Translations under genes and position numbers: made by a program | Notes under the pieces: generated by a model | Database searches by the model: none | What the model was told of the DNA's origin: nothing | The model's input: the letters and a program-made list of their open reading frames with translations, nothing else | Source: Membranipora membranacea | Taxonomy: Eukaryota > Bryozoa > Gymnolaemata > Cheilostomatida > Membraniporidae | NCBI GenBank assembly: GCA_914767715.1 | Contig: OU612075.1 | Coordinates: forward strand, 5,954,001-6,018,000 | DNA length: 64,000 bases | Reading direction: 5' to 3' | Shown: positions 1-13,200 of the stretch, piece after piece | Layout: each line of letters opens with the position of its first letter | How positions within the stretch are numbered: position 1 is the stretch's first letter

Positions 1-1129
1 GATGCCATGTCTGTTTCCAACTCTATAATATATCTTGTAAAGATGTCAAAGTTTATGACTTTCAATTATTTCCATGTTTAAACTATTGAATTGCATGACA
101 TTGCTATAAATGATGCAGTTTCACGTTTTTGCAATAGCCTCGCCTTTTTAAAACATTATCTCCATATGGGAGCAAGTAAGTGTTATCCTGTTTTGCGTTG
201 GCTAGTCCGTTTTTTGCATATTCAACTAGAAGCTTTTTGAAGCACATCATCACTATCACTTCGTTCAAAGCTATTGCTCATTTGGTCTTATCAAATAGAC
301 AACTTTGTTCCCAAATTGCTCCCTCAGAATGTATTTAGTTCCATCAATAACAGGGCAATGAGTGAGCGATTTGTGAGCGAGATCCTAGCGAGTCTAGCTC
401 ACTCACTGACCAGCAATCCCATAGATTTTGGCTGTTTTTAATTGAAACACACCCAGGTTGCTTAATAGAAGGTTCACGTAATACGATTCCAGTAAAATGC
501 TTTTCCTGATCAGTTTTTGGAAATTAAAAACATTTGTGTCAACATGAGCTTGATTGGGTTGCATTGTATTCAGCGACAACTTGCACAAAGACACAAAACA
601 GCAGAATTTTTTATTCATGAATTATGAAATCTCATTTTTGCTACTCCCTTCTTTTACGAATATGTTTGCATTTTAATTAATTTGGACTAAAGTCAAAATT
701 CAATGAACAGTATCAAACAAACACTCAATAAAATTCATTTGATCTATGGCACAATGTTACTTTTTGACAGTGGGTTGTAGAACTCACTTCTACAAATCAT
801 CAACCATGTTTTCTCATGACAATTAGGGAGGCTCAAAAATCTTGCCTAGTTATGTAAAATTATTAGCCTGTCTTGACCGGCTTTGTTTGTTGGGTGGATG
901 GTGTTCGCCCCTCCCACGAAGAGTGTCAAAACAGGCTATTATATTATATGCTAAATAGGAACTGATTGAATCTTCTCTAGCCATCTTATAAAAACAATAT
1001 AATGTTAGGGACACCACTACGCCTAAAATCTGGTTGATGTTACCTGCTGTGCTGTTTAGCTATTCCCCACTCGTTTCGGTTAGAGCATTCAAAACTGTAC
1101 CAATTATGAGAATGCTGTTTATTTTACAG
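1..1129. other. 5' flank without recognisable gene
   Basis: No convincing coding exon was seen on either strand, and the first POLH exon with a start codon was not identified here. Positions about 180-465 resemble a diverged relative of the 250-bp inverted-repeat element at 51059-51308: both share the phrases 'agttccatcaa' and 'gagcgat' and end in an AATTGAAA stretch. Positions about 866-938 form a small snap-back: TAGCCTGTCTTGAC pairs imperfectly with GTCAAAACAGGCTA near 925. Confidence 0.5.
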
Positions 1130-1254
1130 AGGATGGCAGGAGCGCATAGTGGCGTTGATAGATATGGACTGTTTTTATGTGCAAGTGGAACAAAGAACAG
1201 CGCCAGAGTGGAAAGGAAAGCCGTGCGCTGTCGTACAATACAATGACTGGAAAT
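1130..1254 (+). pseudogene. POLH: POLH first recognisable exon (exon 2), probably lesioned
   Basis: The exon follows a TTTTACAG acceptor and ends at AAAT|GTATGT. Read from 1131 it encodes the invariant pol eta N-terminus (ERIVALIDMDCF, then PCAVVQYNDWK), so identity is clear. The ATG at 1133 opens a different frame (MAGAHSGVDRY). Adding two bases after it would restore an ordinary Met-Ala start, which suggests a 2-base loss or a start in an unseen exon. The leftover T at 1254 plus GA at 3827 gives TGA, where the family expects Gly (WKGGG). A G-to-T change at the last exon base would explain it. Confidence 0.75.
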
Positions 1255-4200
1255 GTATGTTATCATTAGCGGGGATGTGATGATGTGAGGTGGGGTGGGA
1301 TTGGATCAGGTACTTTAATAAGACATGCTTATTGGTTAAACGTGTGGGTTAAAGTTGTGCCTCTATCCAAAGACTGAGAAATGAAGGTACCTTAAACTAC
1401 TGCTGCCACTCATTCAAATTTGTGCTCATTGAATTCTGCATAGCTCTAAGATAATGAATTGAGACTTAAATCTCCTAACTGTCACCTAATCAAATAATTT
1501 GCACAAACTGATCTTCAAAATCAGGGCATGAAATCTATGTACCAGCTTATGACGTGTACAGTTTGCACTAGTAAGACGGGAACTACGTCACCTGATGCGG
1601 TAGATAATTAATTTCACACCCCAATTTTGACGATCAGTTTGTGCAAATTATTTGCTCATTAGGTGACAATGCATAGATCGCAGCCTCATTTCATTAGTTT
1701 TGAGCTACACAGAATTCTATAAGCACACATTTGGCTGTGTGGCAGCAGTGGTTTAAGGGCATGGCCACCATATTCGGCGCCAAGTTTCTCTCAGTTTTGC
1801 AGGCAGGTTTTGCTCGCGAGTATCCCACAAGTATCAGGGCTTTCTAATGTGATCAGGACAAAGTTAAGATGAATGATATTGTCCTGAGATACACCTGTGA
1901 TTGCATTGCATTGTGGGAGATAGGTGATTGGTGATAGGGTTGGTTGGGCAATCAAGCTGAGTTTTTGATAATCAATATTGGGTAATATACCTGTAACTTT
2001 TCATCTACCCAATTACCAAATTTCCTGGTATTGTATTTTATTTTTTGCATCTTGGTTAAAATATGAATGGCGTCAGCTAGACGCATTTCCTGACATTGAT
2101 GCAATGATTGGGTAGCTTGCATTTCCTGAAATTGATGCAATGCTAAGGTTGCTTGTGTTATTGAGATACAACGCAGGATCATTGTTCCCTATGCGTAGGA
2201 TATTAGCTTATACGAACCAGAAACCCAAGGAAAACGATTTCCTGTTCTGATAAGTTTGTACTTTTTGTGACTGTATCAGCACAGCTCAGCTCAGCTCACA
2301 CATGTTTTGATCAATTGCCATAGTATTTAATTACATGGAAAATTCGAGGTCTAGCTGGTACGACTCAGCTTAGAGCTTTGTCTCTTGTTTCTCAACAAAT
2401 CAGTGTTAAAACAAGTTTCCATCCAGATCATAATAAAAATGTGTTGCCTAGACCAAGCAGGGAGTGTGGGACAAACTCCCTGGTCAAAGTTGTGTTCAGT
2501 TTGCTCCCCCCCCCCCCTCATTGATCGGCCAGAGCTTATCAGTGGAAGGGAAGCAAACCGGACTGCAGGCAATCTGGATCAAATTTGATCTATGCCTTGG
2601 TCCATACTTGTAGCAAAGTTTGGCTCCAAAAAACTTTTTGGTAACTGTCCGTGTCCCGGATGAAAGACTTTGAAAGGGAGTCTATTAAGACGATAATGTG
2701 CTGGCTCCAGGATTTTGATACCCATCATTATCCCCTGAGTAGTTCACTTTTTCCAATGCTAGGTGCAAATAAACTTCTGGAAAAACATATTTTCAAAGCC
2801 GGACGTTGCTGACAACTGAATAGCTTTAGCTGTGATAAGAACCCTGTTGAAGGGCTTATGGTTCCCTCCTACCCCTCCCCAAAACCCCTAACAAATTGAT
2901 CAATAGGCCTTCTACCGTCTCATGATATAAAAACATTTCTACCACATATTGATGGGATGGTAAAACAGAACATTATGTTTATGGGCCCTGACCCTGTTTC
3001 AAACCAGACCCTGTTTCAAACCCATACAAATCGTCTAATACTAGTTTTTGACACTCCTCCCCATTGCTTCACTTCCCAAACAACACCCAAATAAAAGTCC
3101 GGCACTGGCATATAGAAATGGAAGTATTTTTATATCTGCGGGTACTTTGTACCTACTCCCCTTTCTGAATTGCTGAATCATTCATTAAGACAGGATTGTA
3201 ACATCATCCATGCATGCAAGCATGCCTACCGCTTGAAAAAACCGGAAATACTGTCTAGATGTGGTATTAAAACCACAGACCATAGTGTATGTAAATTTCC
3301 TACTAAGAAGAGAAGCTTAGTTTTTTTTAATTTTTTGCTAGTCATGGCTTAATCACTTGTGAAAATTGAAATGTGTCGCCACTCCTGGCAGATGCCATAC
3401 TAAATGGCATTTGTGATAGCAGAACATGAAACAGAGCTTTGCTTTTCTGAGAAGAGACAATGGCAAAATGTTTCGCAAAAAAACATTAGGGCATATATAC
3501 CAATATTTAATAAGAACATAAGGTTCTTGTTATCTTGATCTTGGTTGATCAATAATCTTAATTTAGTCAATTTTAGTCATCCCTTACGTAGGATTAAATC
3601 TTATCCACTGTTTATTTTGCATCATCCTTCTGCAAAGGTCAATCATGAGTAGATGGTTCCTGAATCCTGGTATCCTGAATTAGTCTGAATAGGGAGTTGT
3701 GGATCTGCCTATTTCCTTGTGATGTAAGAGGGGTTTAAACCTAATCATCAGTATCAGATTCAAAGAGGTTGATATCAAATTTCGGACACAATCTTTCAGA
3801 GTACGTAGTGACCTTATTTGTTTTAGGAGGAGGAATCATCGCCGTTGGTTACGAGGCTCGGGCAAAAGGAGTGTCAAGGAGAAATATGAGAGGCGATGAC
3901 GCAAAGAGCGTCTGCCCAGATATAAAATTGTTCAGCGTCCCGGAAGTAAGAGGTAGGTGGGCACACTGACATCGAGATTACACTATCAACATGTGTATCT
4001 CTGATCGTAAGAGTTGATTTAGTACAATGACCTAACATGTACCCGCCCCTAATTAGTAAGATTGAACTCGGGTCGTCACACCTAATTCCTTGTGATGGTA
4101 CTCATGATAAGTGAGTTAGATCACTCTCTATCGATCAGAGATATATGTGCAATAGTATATTGTGTGATCAGTATGGTAGGCGGGTGCAATACTGGGTAAA

Positions 4201-7200
4201 ACTAACATAAAAAATCTCCCCCTATATGCCTTATCGAACCGAAATTATCTAGCAGGAATCAAGAGTGGTCTTATGATTAAATGAACTTTGAATTAATGCC
4301 GGAATTGTGTTCTAACCTTGTCATGCTGCTACTCTTTTGGTTTGGAGTGTAGCGGAGTGACAAGGCTAATTCAGTTTTATGAGTGCCAGAACTATAAACA
4401 GAATAACTCTCTCCTCGTTGAAGATAAGGAACTAGTTTGGCAAAGATCTTGGTGTCTTCCTGATATGCACCATTAAATGCTTGCATTTTGAGCCTGCTTT
4501 AATAGGCCATGTATTTAAAATGCGTTTTGGTATGATTGGATGATGGCCATATTTCACTACAACCTAGTCTATTTCAATAATAGTGGAGTTGTTAGATATA
4601 AAATGGATAACCCGTACAAAAATTGCTTTGGCATGAGGAATGAATACCAGTTGATCCTGTCAACACACTGAACACAGCCTTCTTGGCAGTCATGTGGTCC
4701 TTTGCCTGTGCTTTGATTGAGAAATATTGACAAGCATAACTCTGAGTTGTGCTCTCCTTGAGTATTAGCAGACATGGGAGCATAACTTAAATTTGTAGTT
4801 ATTTGCTTGGGCTGTTTTGTTGCCAGTCTAACCGATCCTACCCCCACCTTAATACTGTATCATCATGCACCTATTGTTTGATATACAAATTAGGTAAGTG
4901 CAGCTTAGATCTGCCAAACTCTCTCAAACCATTAGCTCCGATCACCTGTTCGATGTTCTCATTGACAATCATGATCATGTCGCCGTCTAAGGCATCCTAA
5001 TAAACTAGCGATATTAAAAATGTTGATTATATTATTTGTTTTATTTATTATTATTTATATTTATTGTATTATAAATGTTTGATGTCACTTTTAGGTAAAG
5101 CCGATCTTACAAAGTATCGAGAGGCCGGTGCGGAGGTTATATCAGTGCTGTGTCAGTTTGAGCACTGTATAGTAGAGCGAGCCAGTATAGATGAAGCTTA
5201 TATAGATCTCACAGAGAGGGTAAATCATGCTGTGAACTCGGAGTCCTCCGCTCCTGTTACTGCAGACGATCTCCTTCATACATATGTTGTCGGTGGGGAT
5301 GAAGGTATAAATATATATGCATATTTATTTAAGTTTCTTAAGAGGAAAAATTCGCGTTTTGCACAAGATTTATTACGATATCAAAGTTCATGGATAACTA
5401 ACATTTATATGACGAAATCACTTTATATAAGCGCCCAAAAAAAGATGCTAGCTAGCTAAAATTGAGTCACACTCAAACAAGCTAAACTATACATTTACTT
5501 GATGGTTATGATTAAAACCTAGAATATAGATTGAGGGAAAATCAAATTTCCCAGGTTACGAGCGAGGACTGCTGCAAGGCCTTTTCCAGTAAGCTAGCAT
5601 TTTTTCTGTCAATATGAGGGCCCCCTGTCAAGACAAGAATTTCCAAAAATAACCCCTAAAAAGCAGATGGAGCAATAATACTACCATGTCATATTATTTA
5701 TACTCTCTCAGATGACAGAGAAGGTTCAGTAAGGGATTGGTTACATTTCATCAGCTCTAGTGAGAATCTGGACTCGTATAATGATAAGAGGCTGGCGTAT
5801 GCCGCACAAGTCGTGGAGAAAATGAGGAAAGCTGTGCTAGACCAGACTGGTTTCAACTGCTCAGCTGGAATATCTCATAATAAGGTATGTTTATAAAATA
5901 GTATGTGAAATAAAAACTCCAGACTGTTTCACTAGTTGTTCCTTTGTGGGAGCGTAGACGCCCACTCCTGACTAAATATCAATTCAAAGATGTGATACAA
6001 AAGAGCAGCCTCAAACTAAGTCTTTAAAAAAAGCGAGAGCTAGTTACGATGACCTCAACTATCATCGAACTCATTCAGCACACCTAGCAAAAATTTTTTA
6101 ACTAGCTCTCATTGATTCACCCCCAAACTAGCGAAACGGAGCTAACAACTGCTAGAGTATTAGAGTGTACACTTTCAAATAATGTAGATGACTGGGAACT
6201 GTTGAAATGTTTTTCGTCCATTCCATAACAGGTTTAACCCTCAAACCATCTGGTTAAAAATTACCGACGTGTCTTATGCTGTACAATTGTAATCAATGTT
6301 TTAGGTATTATCAAAGTTAGCCTGTGGTCTACACAAACCCCAGAAGCAGACTATTCTGTCTATGGGGTCAGTGCCCGACCTGTTCACTTCACTACCCATA
6401 CAGAAAGTGAGGCACTTTGGTGGCAAACTTGGGCGTAGTCTGATAGAGGAATTTGATCTGGAGTTTATCGGCGATATCGTCAAACTTACTAAACATGTGA
6501 GTAAAAGTTCATTCAGTTCAGCGTGGAATTATTTTCCAATATGAACATTGTTTCCCGGCTTCAAATTATCATATTTGAGGGAATCCAATAGGTCTGTTCA
6601 GTTGGGAGAACTGTGGCTAGTCTATGCAATTATAGGGATTTTGGCAAACCAAATTCAAGGGACTCCTCATCGGCTAAATAGCATATTAAACTCATAGGGG
6701 TTTCTATAGAGTTTCTGCTGTTGGGTACTCGCTTTCTCTAGTTTTATCTTTACAAATCGATTGCTCTAAAGATTCACCAACACCAAATTTCAATACTGAA
6801 ACTCCAGTCAGTCCCCATCATAGGCCGGGCTGGCACGCCACGCCGGCCATCAATCCATGGTCTGAAACTTAACCCTATTAGTTCACATGGTATGATGTTC
6901 GTATTGTTCCTTGAAATGTAAAATAAGCGCTTTGGTTTGCCCATAGATGTCCTCAAAAGTAAGTATCATATGATACCGAGAATCAGCATTTTGTGTGGCT
7001 TGCAATATCAAGTGTGCTTTATTTCTCAATGTTGTTTTATAGAGATTTTGATCAATTTTCCTTGGTTTGATGTGTGAGTTTTTGTATGCGCTTATACACA
7101 TTTCACAAACAAAGATTGGACATTTTGATATGGTCCACTTCAAGTGAAATGTAGAAATGATCCAACTGCAATGGTCATGGCTTTAGTTACCCCAATCATT

Positions 7201-10200
7201 TTCACGCTGTATAGAAATGAGTGCATGTTGTTAGTCAGGCAGTCTTGGGTGTGGGAAAATGTGGTATTAGACTGCACCATAGACTTAATAATAAACCTAG
7301 ACAGGGTACCATATACAGTTGAAGTGAGTCACTTAATTGTGGGGCAGTGGAAGGTGTAGAAGCAATGATGCTATCATTGATTTACTGTCCATAATCCAGG
7401 TTTTTTGTTACTAACTTGATCAATTTTGATTGGATTTTGAATTTGAAAATTGGTTTACGATCAGCAACATATTGTTATCAACTTGAAGCTATTTCTTCTT
7501 AAAAAAAATTATTTTGCTTTAAATTAATTGCTAACTGTTCAGGACAAGCTGCTAAATCTATTGTATTTTTCAAACTCAAAATCCGATCAAAATTGATTGA
7601 GTGATCGACAAAAAACCTGGATTTTGGACAGTAAATCGATGATAGCATCAAAGCTTCTACACCTTCCAATGTCGTTATGTCGCCCACTATTAAATGCCTC
7701 AGTGCCTCAATGCTAATGTTCCATAGGGTGTCCTGTCTAGGTTTATATTAAGTCTATGGACTGCACACAGATTTGAACCTCAATATTTCTGAGTTGAGCT
7801 GTCTTGCTGCCTTTTCATTCCTCCTCTGAGGCGTTACAGACTGTGCGGTGGGACTATCACTGATCTGAATCTGAGAAGATTGGCAGAAAACACTCTAATG
7901 GAACAAAAATTAAGAGGATTAAGTTATCCTCCGGAGTATTTGACATGGGAACTTAGCCTTGGGTCAGCTTTCTGGGTGGAGGGATTTGAGTCTCAGGTCG
8001 AACCTTTAATAGCTGATGTAATTTTCTCTATTTCTCATCTCTAGGAATTATCTGCCCAGTACGGAGAGAAAACTGGTGCGTACATTTATGAGCTGTGTAG
8101 AGGTCACGACCCTGAACTTGTGAACTGTAGACAACTCCCAAAGTCAGTCGGGTGCAGCAAAAACTTCAGAGGCAAACTGGCCATCACAAACTATGAAAAG
8201 GTAAGAAGTTTAATATAAACTGTCATCAGGAAGTTGGTTGTTAAATAACTAGTAGCCTTCGCAATTTTCAAACTTTTGGTGTTTGTATGGAAATGGTTTC
8301 TCGGTGGATTCTAGTGACTTTATTTTATTATAATAAAGTTAGCACTTGTCTGGAGACGAACCAATCAGGAGTTGCTTACTATCAAGATGACGGATTCAAA
8401 TTTCTGCCATCACTGAGATTTACATTTGTCTGCTCTATTCATTTTGTCTGCTCTTGTTTTATTGGGCAGGACTCAAATCATACTGATGACATGACGTACT
8501 ATTGCACGTATATCTCTAATCGATAGAGAGTGAATTTGGTGTGCTGACCCGAGTCCAATTTTACTAATTAGGGCCGGGTACATGTTAGTTACTCATTCTG
8601 AATTGACTCTATCGATCAGAAATCCACTGATGGAAGTGTAGTCTAGATGTCAGTGTGGTATTCAATATTTATACCAATATTGTACCAAGTGCACATCTCA
8701 ATTGATCAGCTGATCCTGAAAGTCAGAAGAAACGCAGTTAAAGTTAGGAATAGAGCATGCTCTAAGTATATTTAATCTTCTGGACCTAATATCCCTCATT
8801 TCTAGGCACAGTACTGGCTGAAGCAACTCTCGTCTGAGATGGAAGAGAGATTGATCAAAGACCGAGATCAGAATAACCGCTTCGCCAAAAGTCTCTCCAT
8901 GTCTGTTAGGTATGTCACAGAATGAATTAACTACAGTTGACAGAAGAGAGGGCAACTCCGAAAAACAGGCTCAGATTCAATGTAAGAAAAATGTCAATAC
9001 AAAATTCATAAACCCAAGAGAAGAAAATGTTATATCCAGTAAGCTGAGCGAGTTAAGCTGGAACCAATTTTCACTAGCTGGGTTGGCAAAGGGGGCAGTT
9101 GTTATGGAGTGATGATTTTGCATTTATGAAAGCTAGTCATAATTATGATTATCTTTTTCGTCATCTTGATTGAAAGTTTTTGATTTTTTTTTCCCTATTT
9201 TGTTTTATTGGAAGGCTGCTTTTGTAAAATATTCTCATCGAATTACACTTTTTAAAAGATATGCAAAATGGCAAACCTTCTCTCCTGCAAATGCTATGCC
9301 CATACAGGGTACTTAAATATTTGATAGTTTTCTAATGATTGTTTTTTTGAACATGTAAGTACAGATTTATCATCTTAGAGTGCTCATAGAAATCTGTCAA
9401 TGTAACCCTGTCCCTCTGCTCCAAAGGTGAGAGGGACAAAGCTAGCCCTCACATCAGGCCATTAATTTTACATTTGTATTAGTTAATTTGCTGTGTTTTC
9501 TGGAAGTTTTCGGTCCTTTGCTTTTGACAGGACAACTGCTCAGGTAGTTTAAAAACTGGATATCCCCCCTCTTCGCAGTTCTAAAATATATAATTCTTAT
9601 TAACATCAAAGCAAATTCAATGAAGATTTTCAATGAGACATAATAATTTTTGATTCAGATGCTTAGCATGGTCACCTGTGCTGATGTACTGAACAAATTG
9701 TCTCAAATTGAGTTCTCATCGTTGATGAGTATAGGATTGGTAAAAGTATGATCCCGCAAACCGGATTTGAACCAGTGACCTAAGGATGTCTATATTATAC
9801 CATTACAGTCCTCCGCTCTACCAACTGAGCTAGCGCGGGTCAACTGGCACTATTAGAAAATTCCACACATCTAAATAGTCAATTTCCCCAGCAACCCTGA
9901 CAATCTTGGTAGGAAATTATCTCCAAACGACATAAATTAAGCCCCCACCCCACACACGCAAGACAAATATTTTTAGGCTACAAGTTGTATGAATTGAGAA
10001 ATCAAGCTTTGGGAAAAGGCTAATGATCCATATAATAAATAATTTCACTGCTTGACATTGCAGGAGAAGTTCCGTCGGCTTATCAGTATGAATCTTTCCA
10101 TTCCACATAAATCAGAGTGTTATTTTTCCGGGTTTAAATTGACTTCCTGCGGAGATAATTAGGTCCAGGGTTGTCATGGTTACTAGTGAAACTTACTTTT

Positions 10201-13200
10201 TAGATTTTGGAGATTTTCTTGCAGTGGCAGCTGACCCGCGATAGCTCAGTTGGTAGAGCGGAGGACTGTAATGGTATATAATAGACATCCTTAGGTCACT
10301 GGTTCAAATCCGGTTCGCGGGATCACACTTTTACCAATGTTCATCAACTATGACAACTCAATTTGACAGCGTTGGTCATGCTGCTTTTTGGAAATAAGTC
10401 TTGAGTGATAATGGTGGCTTTCTCAAAAGTTACTTTTATTAGTCATTTGGGCAATTCTTCATGGACTTTATTACCTGATTTTTATTCTTTAGTGTCCTTG
10501 CTAAAGCATAATCAGTAGCAGGTAATATTTTGGGAGTTATCTGTACATTGATGTTGAAAACACAACTCCTAATATCTTTTTGAAAATGTTTATGTATTTT
10601 TATTTAGCCAATGTGAAATGCTGGTATTAAAACTCAACATATTGTTTGAGAATTATTAAAATATGAAGCGCTGGATAAGAGACTACCTGTGCAACTTTTA
10701 AAAAAAAATTCTAATATGATATTGAAAGTAAGAAACATAGCCTCTTGTTATCTAGCGATGCAGTTTACTCAGTAATTTTGGCATCCAGCCATAATTTTCA
10801 GCCGTTTTCAGGCATAAATCTCTGTTCTCGTCTATGGTGACCTTATGAAAAGCAATTGTTGAATCGGTCATAGAAAACCATTATGGTGACAACATTTCCT
10901 TAAAGTTGGGAATGTGATGTGGCGTCATCAAAAACACCAAGCATTAAACAATTAAATCAACTTTTCATCACTTGCTGTGAAGTCTGAAACCAAACAAATT
11001 GTCTTTGCCAGATGCTGAATTTCTTTATTCATAGAGATGTAAAAAGATCTAATCCACTGCCCCTGAAACTTTAAGCCTTATTTAACAACATGATTGGCTG
11101 AGGTATCCTTTATATAGCAATGATCAAGTTGCAGTGTTGTACATTGATTTGTTTTTCTTCCATAGATTTAGCGACTGGACCAGCGTATCCCGGGCTATAC
11201 CTATCAGTAAATACTCACAGATAGCCATAGAGAAGGTTGCTATGGCCGCTCTTACTAAGCTCTGTGGTGAGGTGAAGAATTTCGAAATCTCTATCGGCTG
11301 TTTGGGTAAGAAAATTTAGATATTCTAGCATGATTTTTAGTACATGTAAAATGTAAATGCTCAGATCAGTTTAAAATATAAGTTGAAGCTCCCAAATCAT
11401 TTCAAAAATCAACTAAATAAAACAGTTTTTTTCATCGATTTGAAGGTGAATAAAGATGATCTTGGTTTGTGGTTTCTCTAGAAGCCTTACTGATCTTTTC
11501 ATGTGTCTTTAGTCACGGCTCTTCTGATAGATTGGTAGATCAAACCCACACTAGCTGTACACAAAACAAACATGAGTAAAATGTTCAATGTGATGTAGAT
11601 AGTTGAAAATATGTTTGATCATATCAAATAAGATTTTTAATATATGTTCTGTATAATTTCAGGTCTCTCAGCTGGAAAATTTGAAGATATCGAAGGGAAA
11701 AGTCTGTCACATTTTTTCCAAGCTGGTAAGACTGTCGACCCGTTCGAGCTATCTACCGCATCAAAACCAGCCACAGAACCCTCCACATCAACAATCAAAC
11801 CTCCGTCCTCATTGGCTAACCAGCCAGACAACCAACCGAGCATGATATGGTTCACTGCAAGCAAGCAGGCCAGTGTCGACCCTTTTGACATATTGGACGA
11901 ACAAGAGATTTTGCCGACCAATGAGCAGTTTGAAGGAAATTCTATAGTCGATAATGCTGTAAAGGCATCTGATGGTATGAACCAAACTAGTCTAAAGTGG
12001 TTTGCTACAACTGCCAACACCGCTGACCCTTTTGAAAGCATCAATGATGCCAAATCGTCAACTTTGACCTCATCGGAACCCCATACCAATAAGATACTAC
12101 TAGGGCCGGACAAGGGCCAATCGAAAATAAACTGGTTTGCAACATCTGGCGACAATGTAGATCCGTTTAGGCATAGTGACCAAGTGAGGACCAGTGTATC
12201 TAAACGACATTATACGCAAACTGAGAATCAATATATGCAGGGTCTAGATCAGCCCAAAATAAAATGGTTTGCTTCAAAGGAGACCAGCATAGATCCTTTT
12301 GAAGCGCTCGAGAGGTCATTAAATAACAGTAAACCTAAAACACCGCGCAGAAAGATGTATTTAAGATATTTACGGAAAGATGTCTCGGCAGGAAATGAGC
12401 AAAGTAACACTGGCATTTATCAGCCAGATATTATCGACATGGATGGTGATATATTAGATGTAGATTCTGATTATGACTCAAGTGATTCAGAAATATTTCC
12501 TCTAAACTATAAAGAGTTGACCGGTAAGCGAAAGCACACATTGGTCAGGCACAATCTTAAAGCGATTAATGGCAGGGGTAAAGTGTCTGGGAGTAAAGTG
12601 TCAGACGTGCCAAAAATAGTAATAAACTCTGCCGTCAGCTTATCAAACGAACAGAAATCTCATACCAACTCACCAAATAATACGTCTGCAGAATCACAAT
12701 CAAATATGTGCCAAGGTGAGAAACTTGCCAAGACAACTCCAGTAAAGAGTAGTGAAGTGTTGGATGACCTCATCGCAGTGTGGGACAATGCTACAATATC
12801 GTCAGCAGCAAGCACACCTCATAATGTAGTTAAATCTGAAAACTCGGAGGCAGATAATCAAGATGTCTGCAAACAAGATGATGATGAGGACAGTATTTCA
12901 TTTTTCCATGCTGTTCAACAAGAAGAGAGACTCCACCAGGACTCGACTGACTCTCAGGACAATGGGCTCTTAGGATACACAAAGGTGTACGATGTTGATA
13001 AAGCAGATGATCCAACCACGAGTTTCAAGGGTGTGCTTGATAAAGGAAATCAGTCCCTTTCAATCTCTCAGAACACTAACCGCATAAAGCGTAAGTCCGA
13101 TTCACTCGATGATGAGCAAATCTGCCAAACTACAAATGAAAAGAAGCCAGGCAACCATCAGCCCAATAGCAGTCAGACAGTCTCCCATCTCCGCCATCCA

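Noticed and set aside
11637-12155. Long minus-strand open frame opposite POLH exon 10 (and 37123-36686 in B)
   Set aside because: Antisense shadow of a strongly supported coding exon; its openness follows from the sense codon bias.
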